A DNA stretch of 64,000 bases from Roseinatronobacter alkalisoli (GTDB lineage: Bacteria > Pseudomonadota > Alphaproteobacteria > Rhodobacterales > Rhodobacteraceae), in NCBI RefSeq assembly GCF_028745735.1, contig NZ_JAQZSM010000011.1, positions 1 to 64,000 on the forward strand, written 5' to 3'. The notes beneath the pieces are model-generated. The model was not told where the DNA came from and did not search any database. It saw only the letters and a list, made by a program, of their open reading frames with translations. Position 1 is the first letter of the stretch. Each line of letters begins with the position of its first letter. The position numbers and the translations under genes were made by a program. Shown here piece by piece: positions 28,422 to 37,224 of the stretch.

Positions 28422-28905
28422 CGCGCGCAGGCGCTACGGAGACAGCCATACTGATGGCGCTGGTGTCTTTTCTGCCCGCCATGGCCCGGCCAGAGCCGCG
28501 AACAGATATCACTGCCAAAGGCCCTGACGGGCTGCCGGGCATCTTCTGACAGATCAAGCAGCGCGATCAGGCCGCTGTCGGGGCGTGGCTGGATGCAGGC
28601 GGCGATATCGAGGTTCCGGGCTTCCAGGGCGCGCCCCCCGTTCTTGCGGCCGCGATGGCGGATAACTGGCCGATGGTGCTGTATCTGATTGAGAGTGGCG
28701 CGCGGATGGATGTGGCTGATCGTCAGGGCTTTACGCGCCCTACCGGACCAGTTCGACCCGTGTGGATTCCAATGGTATCTTTGGTTCGCGACTGAACGCC
28801 GTGCGCGCGCATCTGGCGCAGGCAGGTTTGCTGAGCCAAGTATATGCGCCTGCGCAGGTCCGTGGGATGCGGGCAGAAGGACGCAGGCCTCCTATGCTGC
28901 AATGA
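28418..28905 (+). pseudogene. Decayed second ankyrin immunity gene
   Basis: Starts with ATG overlapping the previous stop (ATGA) and opens with a signal-like segment (ILMALVSFLPAMA). An in-frame TGA lies at 28547-28549. The frame then continues with ankyrin sequence parallel to the intact gene (VGAWLDAGGDIEVPGFQG, AAMADNWPMVLYLIESGA). A one-base deletion near 28735 shifts the end, which resumes as LAQAGLLSQVYAPAQVRGM, matching LAGQGLLSRVYTLEEVRAM of the neighbour. One nonsense and one frameshift, so a pseudogene of a tandem duplicate. Confidence 0.8.
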
Positions 28906-28918
28906 AGGGGGGCGGCAC

Positions 28919-29506
28919 TCAGCCGGGGTGATCCTGCCCTACGGCAGGGGGCTTTGGGGGCGGCTGTGCGTGATGGCTTTGCCAATAGGCATGGACGATA
29001 TCATGAAGTTCCCCGAAGCTGACATCAAGCCCCACCGCCGAGACCGTGACGCCCGGCCGCAATCCGGGCATTATTTTCCTTTCAAGCCATGCAAAACTGC
29101 GCGACACGCCCAGCTGCGAGATATGCGCAGGGTCCATTTCCAGCCGCAAAAGGGGCTGTCCTGCCCGTCCGACCCTGATCACAGCAACATTCAGGATGTT
29201 CTGCCAGGAAATTTCCACCGGGCTGATGTGATGATCGGTCAGCCCGGTGGGTGTCAGCACTAATGTATCGCGCCCCAGTGCTGTGCGGAATTTCCACATG
29301 ATCACCACAGTGCAAAACCCGAAAAACACCAGGGTAGTCCAGCCGACAAAGGCCACTGGCAGGCCCTGTCTCGTTTCACCGGGGGCCGTGTGGAACGCCA
29401 GCCAATAGCCGATCCCGACAAAACCCATGCCGGCCAGAAGAAGAAGCGCCAGCTTGTGGCGGTCATACTGAAAGCGGCGTATCTGTCCGGACCCGATCAC
29501 GGTCAT
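28919..29506 (-). CDS. STM3941-like membrane protein
   Basis: 195 residues from ATG 29506 (AAAGGTG site); the longer reading is rejected. Two TM helices (about 20-42, LALLLLAGMGFVGIGYW, and 55-75, FVGWTTLVFFGFCTVV) are followed by a PH-like cytoplasmic domain with DTLVLTPTGLTDH, VEISWQNILNVAVI and FAWLERKIM. This is the layout of STM3941-family proteins, whose function is unknown. It faces the effector-immunity genes from the opposite strand; a link to T6SS defence is possible but unproven. Confidence 0.6.
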   Translation of the reverse strand: MTVIGSGQIRRFQYDRHKLALLLLAGMGFVGIGYWLAFHTAPGETRQGLPVAFVGWTTLVFFGFCTVVIMWKFRTALGRDTLVLTPTGLTDHHISPVEISWQNILNVAVIRVGRAGQPLLRLEMDPAHISQLGVSRSFAWLERKIMPGLRPGVTVSAVGLDVSFGELHDIVHAYWQSHHAQPPPKPPAVGQDHPG

Positions 29507-29963
29507 GCCATGACACCTTTTGCGGGGCGCTGCGGCGTTGGCGGGTATCCACTGCAGCGGGTTGTCAATCCTGTGCGCGTCAGAGCGCATCCGCGTTATA
29601 AGGCTGAATACACTGCCTTTGCTTATTCTGAAACTACCGCAGCATATCATGGTTTTGCGCAGCTGTGAACGGCCCCGCTACGCAGTACGGGAGCATGCCG
29701 GCGACGCGCGCGGGGTCCGGGGATGGGGACGGGAGATCAGGTGCGGCGGGCATAATTTTACCACATATATGCATGCCGAGATTGTGCGGCTATCCAAAGA
29801 CGACATTATCTGCTATAATATGTCACAGGAAAAAGGTGCCCCGCCTGCGCGGGGGCCATGCGTGCACAGACCCGCCGTAGGTCATGACTGTGGCAAGGCG
29901 GGCGCGGCGTGGTAAACCACAGGATTGGCCCGCCTAGCGTGGCCTTACAGACAGGATGACAGG
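29507..29963. promoter_or_regulatory. Intergenic region with extended -10 promoter
   Basis: No gene seen. TGCTATAAT at 29811-29819 is a perfect extended -10 box on the + strand inside an AT-rich stretch; the -35 region is weak. It would drive the small secreted protein gene at 29964 with a leader of about 140 bases. Confidence 0.5.
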
Positions 29964-30548
29964 ATGACAGCAATCTCACGCTTGACCGCCTCTGCTCATC
30001 TGCGCCTGCCGCTGGCGCTGGGTGTTGCCGGGCTGATGACCATGGGGTCGGCCGCAATGGCCTGGCCCGTGCTGAAAGGTGCCTTTACGCCGGTCCCCTC
30101 CGGCGGGATGGCGACAAGCCCTGCTGACCCGGCCGCCATATCGGGCTTTGTTGACATGACCCGCGCGCAGATGACCGCGCAACCCGCCGTGGCCGATCCC
30201 GCCGGGATACCGGATATTGTGCTGGTGCAAGCCACCGATCTGCCGCGCTTCACTGCGGATATCTATACCGGGTCCGATACGGAAACGGCCAATACCCCGT
30301 TTCAGGACAGGGACGAGCAAAGCACAGGCGGGGATGATCAGCAGGCCCAGCCCACCCGGCCGGAGCCGCGCCCCTTTGAGAACGTACAAAGCGATTCTGA
30401 CAGCGACTACACCCCCTTTGTGGCTCCTGTACGCCGCGTCCCGCTGCGCGTGACCCCAGTGGCGCAAACCGAAAGTCTGCAGAACCGGGCACCGGGAGAG
30501 GGTTCCCAGCGTCTGCTGAATGTATGGGTATCAGGCGCTTTTCGCTGA
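29964..30548 (+). CDS. Hypothetical secreted or membrane-anchored protein beside T6SS genes
   Basis: 194 residues from ATG 29964 with AGGATGACAGG upstream. The N-terminus has a signal or anchor helix (LPLALGVAGLMTMGSAAMAW, about 16-35). The rest is low-complexity, Pro/Asp/Thr-rich (QAQPTRPEPRPFENVQ), and ends with a short conserved-looking tail (LLNVWVSGAF). No family recognised. It lies between the immunity genes and the ExbBD-TonB operon, convergent with the latter. Confidence 0.55.
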   Translation: MTAISRLTASAHLRLPLALGVAGLMTMGSAAMAWPVLKGAFTPVPSGGMATSPADPAAISGFVDMTRAQMTAQPAVADPAGIPDIVLVQATDLPRFTADIYTGSDTETANTPFQDRDEQSTGGDDQQAQPTRPEPRPFENVQSDSDSDYTPFVAPVRRVPLRVTPVAQTESLQNRAPGEGSQRLLNVWVSGAFR

Positions 30549-30693
30549 AGGCGCTGCACAGATTTTATCGTCATACCGGCAGCAATGTCTGATCCGGTGC
30601 GTACAGGGGCTGGCGTAACCGTCGGCCCCGTGCATATTTATGCCCCCCTGCACCTTGATCGCATGCCACTCCTTCGGGTGCCGCTGACAGGCG

Positions 30694-32241
30694 TCAGTTC
30701 AGAGAAAACGCGATCAGAGCAAGATCGGTGGCATGCCCGCGCGTGGCGATTTCTGCGCGCAGCCGGGCGAAGAACGGCGCGGCTTCCTGCGGACCGGAAA
30801 ATGTTTCAATCGTGGCCAGCGGCGCATCACTGGAAATCGCCAGCAGTAATTGCCAGGTCTCGACCGGGGGGCCTTGCAGAGTCATGGGCACGGCAAAATC
30901 TGTGGTGATCCCGTCCCCGGCCGGGCGCAGGAAGCGCGCAAGTGTCTGGACACGCCCGGCATTGTCGATCAGCAGCAGATGCGGCAGCCGCGCGCTGCTG
31001 TCATGGACCTGCCCTTCCAGCTGGCTGCCACTGGCGATACTGCGCGCGTCTAGTGTGATATATAGCCCATAGGCCGGATAGTCGCGGCTGCGGCGGATGA
31101 AATCCAGCGTTTCGCACTGGCCCTGGGTGACCGCGCGCAGCACCATGCCCGGCACCAGCCCGGTTTCCGCCTCCAGCCCGGTGCGGAACACCGCGAGCCC
31201 GGTCTGTGCCGGGCCGAACACCTCCAGGCGTAAGGCACCTGCCTCGTCAAGTGCAGGCAGTGCGGCAAAACAGGGAATATCGGGCAGGCTGCGCAGATAG
31301 GCGAGCACTGCAGCATAAAGCGGCTGATCAGGGGCCGTGCTGTCTTCGGGGGCCGGGGCGGCCAGCCCGCCACCTGCGGCCGTCGGGCGCGGTGCCGCGC
31401 TGCGGTCACTGAGAAAGGTCCGGGGCCGGTCCTGCAGCGCGCGCGCCAGCGTATCCTCGGCCGGGGGTTGCATGGCCATGCGCAGCCTGTCGCCCGCAAG
31501 CGCGGACGACGGCGGCGGAGTGTCCGCATGCAGGGGGGAACCGGGGGCCGGTTGCGGGACGGGGCTGTCAGGGCGCAGACGCACAGGCGCGCCGGATGCG
31601 GGGTTTGCAGGGATTGCGGCGCGGGGGGCTTCATCCTGGGCCAGAACCGGGGGGCGGGCCGCATCGGATGCGGTCACGCGCGGCGGCGCTGTTATGGTGC
31701 CAGCCTGCTGCATTTCGGGTCGTACTGTCTCTGGCCGCAGCGTGCCGGTCCGCAGCGTGTCGGGCCGGACAGACCTTGCCGGGGTGGTGGTTTCGGGCAA
31801 AGCGGGTGCAGGATCACCGGGGGTCAGCGCAGACAGACGCGCCACCGGGGCTGCGGGTGGGGGTGGCAGCGGGGATGCCGCAGAAGGGGTCGGCTGTCCG
31901 GGCCCGATGGCCTGCAGCGCAGGCAATGTGGCCAGCGCATCCACATGCTCTGGCACGGCAGCATCTCCCTGCGGGTTGCGGTCCTCTTGTGGGGCAAGCC
32001 GGGTTTCGGGGGTCGCTGCGCGCAGGCGCGGGGCCTGCTCCTGCCCGCCGCCCGCCACCAGCGGCACGCTGCGCAGCATGATTTCGGTTCCGGGGCCGGG
32101 GGCTGCGCCGGGTGTGGCGGTCAGTCCCATCACCACCAGTCCCGCCAGCCCGATATGCAGCGACAGCGACAGCCCGGCCGCCAGTGTCCAGCCTGCGGTA
32201 TCCGGCGGGGCCGTTGCCTGTGTGTTCCGGGGGGCGCTCAT
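30694..32241 (-). CDS. TonB-like periplasm-spanning protein sharing a domain with PpkA
   Basis: 515 residues. One N-terminal TM helix (~18-42, AAGLSLSLHIGLAGLVVMG) and a ~260-residue Pro/Ala-rich stalk resemble TonB/TolA energy transducers. The C-terminal domain (~308-515) is not the usual TonB fold by eye. It resembles the PpkA periplasmic domain: SQLEGQVHD..LPHLLLIDNAGRVQ against [23 protein letters not shown], the following VPMTLQGPP/WQLLLAISSDAPL region, and cysteines 324 and 376 spaced like PpkA 692 and 741. It overlaps exbD2 by 4 bases and ends the operon. Confidence 0.75.
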   Translation of the reverse strand: MSAPRNTQATAPPDTAGWTLAAGLSLSLHIGLAGLVVMGLTATPGAAPGPGTEIMLRSVPLVAGGGQEQAPRLRAATPETRLAPQEDRNPQGDAAVPEHVDALATLPALQAIGPGQPTPSAASPLPPPPAAPVARLSALTPGDPAPALPETTTPARSVRPDTLRTGTLRPETVRPEMQQAGTITAPPRVTASDAARPPVLAQDEAPRAAIPANPASGAPVRLRPDSPVPQPAPGSPLHADTPPPSSALAGDRLRMAMQPPAEDTLARALQDRPRTFLSDRSAAPRPTAAGGGLAAPAPEDSTAPDQPLYAAVLAYLRSLPDIPCFAALPALDEAGALRLEVFGPAQTGLAVFRTGLEAETGLVPGMVLRAVTQGQCETLDFIRRSRDYPAYGLYITLDARSIASGSQLEGQVHDSSARLPHLLLIDNAGRVQTLARFLRPAGDGITTDFAVPMTLQGPPVETWQLLLAISSDAPLATIETFSGPQEAAPFFARLRAEIATRGHATDLALIAFSLN

Positions 32242-32702
32242 GGCGCGGCCTCTGGTGCGATGCGCAGCGTGACCAGAACCACCTCGGCGCCAGCCGCACT
32301 CAGCCCGGCAGTCAGATCCAGCACAGCCTGCGCCGGGTGATCGCGCGCCACCAGAAGATGCAGCCTGTCCAGCCCGCCCTGCGCGACAGCCTGTTCCAGC
32401 GCCCCACGGCTAAGCACGATCCCGTCCAGCACCAGACTGCCCGTGCCGCTTTCAACCAGCAATAGCGGGCGGGGCAGGGCGTCCAGCGGCAATTCGCGGG
32501 TAATGGGCAGATCGACCTGCCGCTCGGCCTGATCGGCAGGCGCGCCCACAATCAGGAAGAACAGCACCAGCAACAGCACAATATTCACAGTGGATAACGA
32601 AAAATCGGGCGCGCGGCGTGATGGCGGAACCAGACGGGGGCGCAGGGACAGGGCCGGACCAGGATTGGGGCCAGAATCGGGGGGGAAATCGGGTCCGGAC
32701 AT
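32238..32702 (-). CDS. ExbD/TolR-family protein (second copy)
   Basis: 154 residues. A short cytoplasmic tail (PSRRAPDFSLSTVNIVLLL) leads into one TM helix (~37-57) and a periplasmic domain (VDLPITRELPLD, LVARDHPAQAVLDLT) typical of ExbD/TolR. The Asp in the TM helix that carries protons in canonical ExbD (L.D..F.LL) is replaced: the helix reads STVNIVLLLVLFFLIV with Asn at that place. The other ExbD copy keeps the Asp. Start ATG at 32702 is 4 bases after the first exbD stop. Confidence 0.75.
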   Translation of the reverse strand: MSGPDFPPDSGPNPGPALSLRPRLVPPSRRAPDFSLSTVNIVLLLVLFFLIVGAPADQAERQVDLPITRELPLDALPRPLLLVESGTGSLVLDGIVLSRGALEQAVAQGGLDRLHLLVARDHPAQAVLDLTAGLSAAGAEVVLVTLRIAPEAAP

Positions 32703-32706
32703 GGCG

Positions 32707-33183
32707 CTATTCCCCGACCAGTTGCAACCGCGCAAGGCCCGCGTGCTGCACGGCTTCAACCAGGGTTGCCAGATCGCTGGTTCGCGCATCGGATGTGACA
32801 AAGACGACCAGTTCGCTGATCTCTTCGGCCTGCAACCCCTCCAGAACGCGCGGCAGCAGATCCAGCGCGATGCGCGCCTGCCCGCTGCGGATTTCGCCAT
32901 GGCCCAGATGCCAGATGGCCTGCGCTTGGGCGGGGATGGTGCCGGAGGGGGGCGGTGTTTCGCGGGCCTGTGCATCCGTTGAAGCGCCGGCAGGCGCCCC
33001 CAGCGGCAGAAGTGCATAGGGGGCCAGCGCGCTGGTCAGCATGAAAAACAGCAAAAGCTGGAACATCACATCAGCCAGAGGGGTCAGCGTGAAGCCCCGC
33101 GCCCTGCGGCGCGCAAGCAGCAGGCGGGGTGGGGGCAGGGCCGCATCAGCGGCCCCGGTGCGCGGCGGGGCAAGGGCGGTCAT
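32707..33183 (-). CDS. ExbD/TolR-family protein (first copy)
   Basis: 158 residues. Cytoplasmic N-terminus, then FTLTPLADVMFQLLLFFML: the TM helix with the proton-carrying Asp (LADVMFQLLLFF). The periplasmic part (HGEIRSGQARIALDLLPR, LVVFVTSDARTSDLATLVEA) fits ExbD/TolR. It overlaps the exbB stop by 4 bases. With ExbB it should form a proton-driven motor; pairing with the Asp-less second copy suggests a heteromeric ExbD dimer. Confidence 0.85.
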   Translation of the reverse strand: MTALAPPRTGAADAALPPPRLLLARRRARGFTLTPLADVMFQLLLFFMLTSALAPYALLPLGAPAGASTDAQARETPPPSGTIPAQAQAIWHLGHGEIRSGQARIALDLLPRVLEGLQAEEISELVVFVTSDARTSDLATLVEAVQHAGLARLQLVGE

Positions 33184-34124
33184 CGCCGGTTCCGGAACCC
33201 TTCGGGGGCGGGACCGGTACCGGGGTCGGCATAGGCTGAATGCGCGTTTTCCTCCGATATGCCGGGCAGCGGGGCATAGCCTCCCGGATCCGTGCGCTGG
33301 GTCGCACCGCCTGGCATGGGCTGAACAATAGTGTGGCGCGCAGGCGGCAGCGTGCCAGCTGACGCGGATGGTGGCGCAGGCGGTGCGGGCGGCAAGTCAG
33401 CCGCGCCAGTGGCGGAGAAGAGGCTGGACGCAGGCTGAGGCGTGGCCGAGCCGGGATGGGACATGGCCCCGGCAGGGGGCTGGGCGGGTGTAAGTTGCAG
33501 CACGGCTCCGATCATCCGTTCAAGCGCACGCCCTTCAGCAGCGATGCGCCCTTCCAGCCAGAGCGAAACCAGATAGAACACGATGGCAATAGCCAGCCCC
33601 AGCGCCGTGGTGACCAGCGCGGTCCAGATGCCGCCCGCCAGTTGCGCCGGGTCCGCCGCACCAGAGGTTGCAGCCAACGTGCCGAACGCTTCTATCATGC
33701 CGACCACTGTGCCCAGCAGTCCCAGCATGGGTGCTGCCTGTACCACGCCTTCCAGCCCACGCATGTTGCGCGACAGTGTTTCCAGCCCGTCACTGGCCTG
33801 TTGCAATGCGCGCGCCTGCGCCTGTAACGGGCTGGCCCCTGGATGCGACAGCGTGTCAAACAATCCGCCCAGCACCTGCATCCGCAAGCTTCGAGCGCTA
33901 CGGCCGCCCTCGGTCTGCGCGCGCGCCGCGCGCTGCTCTCCTGCCTGCCAGTATGCCAGCGCCTGCGTGACCGCGCCGGTAATACGCGCCTGCCCGACAC
34001 CCGCCTGGGCGAATTGCACAAGCTTGACCAGCACCACGCTCAGCGCAAAGACCGACATTAGCGTTAGCAGCCCCAGAATACCCCAGGCCAGCGCGCTGAA
34101 ATCCTGAAAGGTGATCGTTTGCAT
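33180..34124 (-). CDS. MotA/TolQ/ExbB proton-channel family protein
   Basis: 314 residues. TM1 lies near residues 12-35; the family core with TM2 and TM3 spans ~115-200 (RNMRGLEGVVQAAPMLGLLG, TVVGMIEAF, then IWTALVTTALGLAIAIVFY). A long Pro-rich C-terminal tail (~220-314) is additional to usual ExbB. It is preceded by a small secreted protein gene and followed, overlapping, by exbD. No tolA, tolB or pal lies nearby, so this is not the housekeeping Tol operon. Confidence 0.88.
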   Translation of the reverse strand: MQTITFQDFSALAWGILGLLTLMSVFALSVVLVKLVQFAQAGVGQARITGAVTQALAYWQAGEQRAARAQTEGGRSARSLRMQVLGGLFDTLSHPGASPLQAQARALQQASDGLETLSRNMRGLEGVVQAAPMLGLLGTVVGMIEAFGTLAATSGAADPAQLAGGIWTALVTTALGLAIAIVFYLVSLWLEGRIAAEGRALERMIGAVLQLTPAQPPAGAMSHPGSATPQPASSLFSATGAADLPPAPPAPPSASAGTLPPARHTIVQPMPGGATQRTDPGGYAPLPGISEENAHSAYADPGTGPAPEGFRNRR

Positions 34125-34200
34125 CCGCTTCCCCCTTTGACTGAAAGGCCCTGGGCCGCCATCTGCGGATGCGGCACGAAGCGCCCGCGCGCGGCCCGGT

Positions 34201-34638
34201 TCAGGATCCGAAGATCACATCCGCGCGGCTGCTGGCGCTCAGCGCCTCCATGCAGATGCGCGAAGACTGGCCCGCTGCATCAAGGCATTCCTCGGCCTCG
34301 TTCAGCAGCAACCGCGAGATCTGGTCGCAGCCGCGGTTCAACAGGAACTGCACTACGCGGGTCTTGTCTTCGGGCAGATGACCGAATTCCAGGATCAGCC
34401 GCTCCGACACGGCGCCTGTGTCATCGAATACAGCCACGTCATAAGATGTCTGCGCCAGTTCGATGCCCGTGGCATTGAAGGCCACGAAGGTCAGCCGACA
34501 GCCATTATCGACCGGTTCGAGATTGTTCAGTTCCAGCCGGAATTCACCCGCCTCTTGTGCGGCGGCAGGGGTAACAGCCGGAGATATGGCCAGCAGGGCC
34601 GCACTCAGCGTGACAAGACAACGTGACCAGAGGGGCAT
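34201..34638 (-). CDS. Small secreted protein heading the ExbBD operon
   Basis: 145 residues from ATG 34638 (AAGGAA site), with a signal peptide ending AAAQ-E. The mature part starts FRLELNNLEPVDNGCRLTFV, a beta-rich start with one cysteine followed later by NRGCDQIS and AEECLD. No named family recognised. Its position 76 bases upstream of exbB on the same strand suggests a periplasmic partner of the motor complex. Confidence 0.65.
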   Translation of the reverse strand: MPLWSRCLVTLSAALLAISPAVTPAAAQEAGEFRLELNNLEPVDNGCRLTFVAFNATGIELAQTSYDVAVFDDTGAVSERLILEFGHLPEDKTRVVQFLLNRGCDQISRLLLNEAEECLDAAGQSSRICMEALSASSRADVIFGS

Positions 34639-35322
34639 CAGGAAATTCCTTCGGCAAGGTTTGAACGCGCGCAGGTGGCAATGATGTCCTAGGCTAGCAT
34701 GACCGCACGATTTAGCAACCTTGAAGGATGCGCGCATTGTCCGGCGATACACACTGCCTGCGCCTGATATTCCCGCAGAACTATTGCCATATGCAGAGCA
34801 ATTCCGAAGAAATTTATTTGAATGAAGATTGCTGATATCACTGGCACTTTAGTCAAGGCGGTTGCAGAGATACCGCTTGATCTTCGTTGGGTACCTAGCG
34901 CTCTTTTGGAGATTTCGACCTGATGGACCGTGAGACCGGAAAGGCACTTCAGGAAGAATGTGCCCGTGTCGCTGATCTTACCCGCGATTCGCTTCAGAAC
35001 CGGCAATCATTGGGCCACCCGAACTTCTTGTTCAACCAGTTCGGCATGCTGGCCGACACGCGCTTGACCGCAACCCAGATCCAAACTGAACGAAGGAGGC
35101 TCGCCAGATCTGTCCACTGCGCTGAAAAACTTCGCTGTCGGGCCGGGATGACGCGGGTTAGTGGCTTGATCTGCCCAACTCCAGGCGCTCTCGCGACGAC
35201 AGACGCACTTCGGAATGCAGAACACTTGATCCGTAGGCCTTTTCAGGCGAACCTGATGCCAAACATCAGGCCACTTGGGAAATGCGGATACAGACGATAC
35301 GAGAATTGCAGAGGATGGCGTC
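34639..35322. other. Intergenic region without a recognised gene
   Basis: Short open frames on both strands, none with a plausible start, ribosome-binding site or recognisable motif. It lies between two divergent genes and must contain their promoters. Confidence 0.4.
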
Positions 35323-36540
35323 ATGACAACGAAGCAGAAAGGCTTGGTGGCGGGTATTGCACTGATTCTGGACCTAAGCTTCGGATCGTACGCGCAGGCT
35401 CAGGATCTCGAACTGCCTGGCCTGCTCAAGGGGGGCACGGCCCTCGAGGTCTGCGAGCGGAACGGCAATCTCGCCGAGGTTCAGCCGGTGATGGTCAGGA
35501 CGGGGCTCTTTCCGCCCGCAGCCGCGCTCCAGAATGGTACGACGATCTATGTGCGGTCGGACGATTACTACCACAGGGGCAGGCCGAACCAGATGATTCA
35601 GATCATCGGCTACGTGAACCTTTCCGGACGCGAGGAGTACCAGATTTCGGGCTACATGCGGGCCGGAGATCTCGCCGTCCTCTGCCCGGTCCAGCACAGC
35701 CCGCAGCGATCCGGTCGCACGGCCTCAATCGTAAACGGACAGCTCATGGCGCTCGGCCCGGGCGCCGGAATCGCATTCCAGTCCCGCGCATCGGCGCGCG
35801 CGGGCGCGGCACCTGAGACCAACAACGACTCCACCCCGGAGGCTGCAGGCTCGACCACCGCGGCGGCTGCCGAGGTCGCGCCTGAGGTCGCCGGAGATAC
35901 CTCCGGTTCCGGGTCGTCGGAAGAGCGTCTGTTCGGCGCCAATCTGGCCGAGGAATTCGAGCGCAGGATCGCCGATCACTGGGCCAACATGCCAAGCACG
36001 GAAGAGGTAAATCAAGGCATTCGCGATCGCATCCTCGGCCACGGACGCCCGGACGCTCGGACGAACACGCCGCCTGACGACGAGGCAGGCGCTGCGGCGC
36101 GCGCCGAGCAGGCAAGGATACTGGACGAGAACACGGAGGCTCTGATCCAGTTCCGGCCGCCAAGTCACTCATTGGAGCCCTGTGCCCCGATGCCGATGTT
36201 CCGTCCGAGCGGGAGTTACCTATCGCAGCTAGATCAACAGGGCAACGCCATTCGCCTTTGTCTCATCGAGCGGATCGAGGCGGACATGGCTGCCCTCAAA
36301 GTGATCGTCATACGCATAGGCGGCACGATCCAGGGCGAGGAAGAGGTGATGTTCGGTTTCAGAGTAGACCCAAATCCACGCTGCGACGAAACCTGCATGC
36401 AATATTTCGACCAGGCCTATCAGGATCTGGATAACGCTGTAGAATTTGGGCTTTCGCGCATTCAGGGCATAAACAACCAAGTCGAAATCTGGAATGCTTG
36501 GGTCCAGCAGGGCGCGAAGGAAGGTGTCTGGCCGGAATAG
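35323..36540 (+). CDS. Hypothetical periplasmic protein
   Basis: 405 residues from ATG 35323, with a signal peptide (GLVAGIALILDLSFGSYAQA). An N-terminal domain (~25-130: LEVCERNGNLAEVQPVMVRT, IYVRSDDYYHRGRPNQ, YMRAGDLAVLCPV) is followed by an Ala/Thr/Glu-rich linker. The C-terminal half has charged helices and four cysteines (CAPMPMF, RLCLIERIEAD, RCDETCMQYFD). No family recognised. An IS relic begins immediately after the stop codon, so the natural C-terminus may have been cut. Confidence 0.6.
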   Translation: MTTKQKGLVAGIALILDLSFGSYAQAQDLELPGLLKGGTALEVCERNGNLAEVQPVMVRTGLFPPAAALQNGTTIYVRSDDYYHRGRPNQMIQIIGYVNLSGREEYQISGYMRAGDLAVLCPVQHSPQRSGRTASIVNGQLMALGPGAGIAFQSRASARAGAAPETNNDSTPEAAGSTTAAAAEVAPEVAGDTSGSGSSEERLFGANLAEEFERRIADHWANMPSTEEVNQGIRDRILGHGRPDARTNTPPDDEAGAAARAEQARILDENTEALIQFRPPSHSLEPCAPMPMFRPSGSYLSQLDQQGNAIRLCLIERIEADMAALKVIVIRIGGTIQGEEEVMFGFRVDPNPRCDETCMQYFDQAYQDLDNAVEFGLSRIQGINNQVEIWNAWVQQGAKEGVWPE

Positions 36541-36990
36541 CTAAAGAAAGCAGGCCCCTTGCGAGCGGCAGTCCATTGACTGGGCGGATCTGAGTGGTAC
36601 GTGAATTTGGGCGGCACCTCGCTTGCTGCGCCAAGGGCGGCCACATCAAGCGTGTCGAGATACTCACGGACGGCGCCGGGTGCATCCGCCGGGTTGATCC
36701 GGGCGGCGTCCCAGTCTTCCTTCGACGTCGAGTTCTGTTTGTTGTCATCCACTTCGATCAGGCTGGCATCCATGGCCATACGTTGACCGCTGACCACTCC
36801 TTCCGCGATACAGCGCGCAACAGTTGTCTCAAACAGGTGCCGCAGAAGCTCACCGTCTCGAAACCGACCGTGACGGTTCTTGGAAAACATCGAATGATCC
36901 GGGATCGGATCAGTCAGGTCGAGGCCACAGAGATGGGGTAGGTTGGCGGCCCTAGATGGCCGTTCATAGCTCCATCTAAATGCCGATTGG
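36541..36990 (-). pseudogene. IS1182/IS5-type transposase fragment, truncated at both ends
   Basis: Readable as DPIPDHSMFSKNRHGRFRDG, LLRHLFETTVARCIAEGVV, MAMDASLIEVDDNKQ and FTYHSDPPSQWTAARKGPAF, the N-terminal half and first catalytic Asp of an InsH-like transposase. The N-terminal ~30 residues and everything after KGPAFF are missing. It abuts the secreted-protein gene on one side and an IS110 fragment on the other. Confidence 0.75.
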
Positions 36991-36999
36991 AGGAACAAC

Positions 37000-37179
37000 A
37001 TGGCACATTATGTCGAGATCGATGTGTCCCTTGAAACTGTCAACATTTGCATTGTCGATGATGAAGGAACTGTCTGCCTCGAACGCAAAACCGAAGCAGA
37101 ACCAGAGGCGATTATCGACCTATTGAAGAACTTCGGGCTGTCTGACGTCAGCACCCTTGGGACAGACTTGAGGATTTAA
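37000..37179 (+). pseudogene. IS110-family transposase, N-terminal fragment
   Basis: 59 codons with a good GGAGGAAC site. HYVEIDVSLETVNICIVDDE matches the start of the IS110 RuvC-like (DEDD) domain, including the first catalytic Asp, and EPEAIIDLLKNFG follows. The frame then ends; the remaining ~280 residues are absent. Confidence 0.7.
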
Positions 37180-37224
37180 ATAAGGGAGGATTTCTGGTTC
37201 ATCTTATCGATTGGGAGATCGAGA

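Noticed and set aside
31337-32340. Plus-strand ORFs opposite the TonB-like gene
   Set aside because: Shadows caused by codon bias of the minus-strand gene.
32238-34124. Housekeeping Tol-Pal operon
   Set aside because: No tolA, tolB, pal or ybgC; two ExbD copies and a non-standard TonB-like protein argue for a dedicated system.
34923-35816. Large plus-strand ORF before the secreted protein
   Set aside because: Runs out of frame through the secreted-protein gene, which has the better start and signal peptide.
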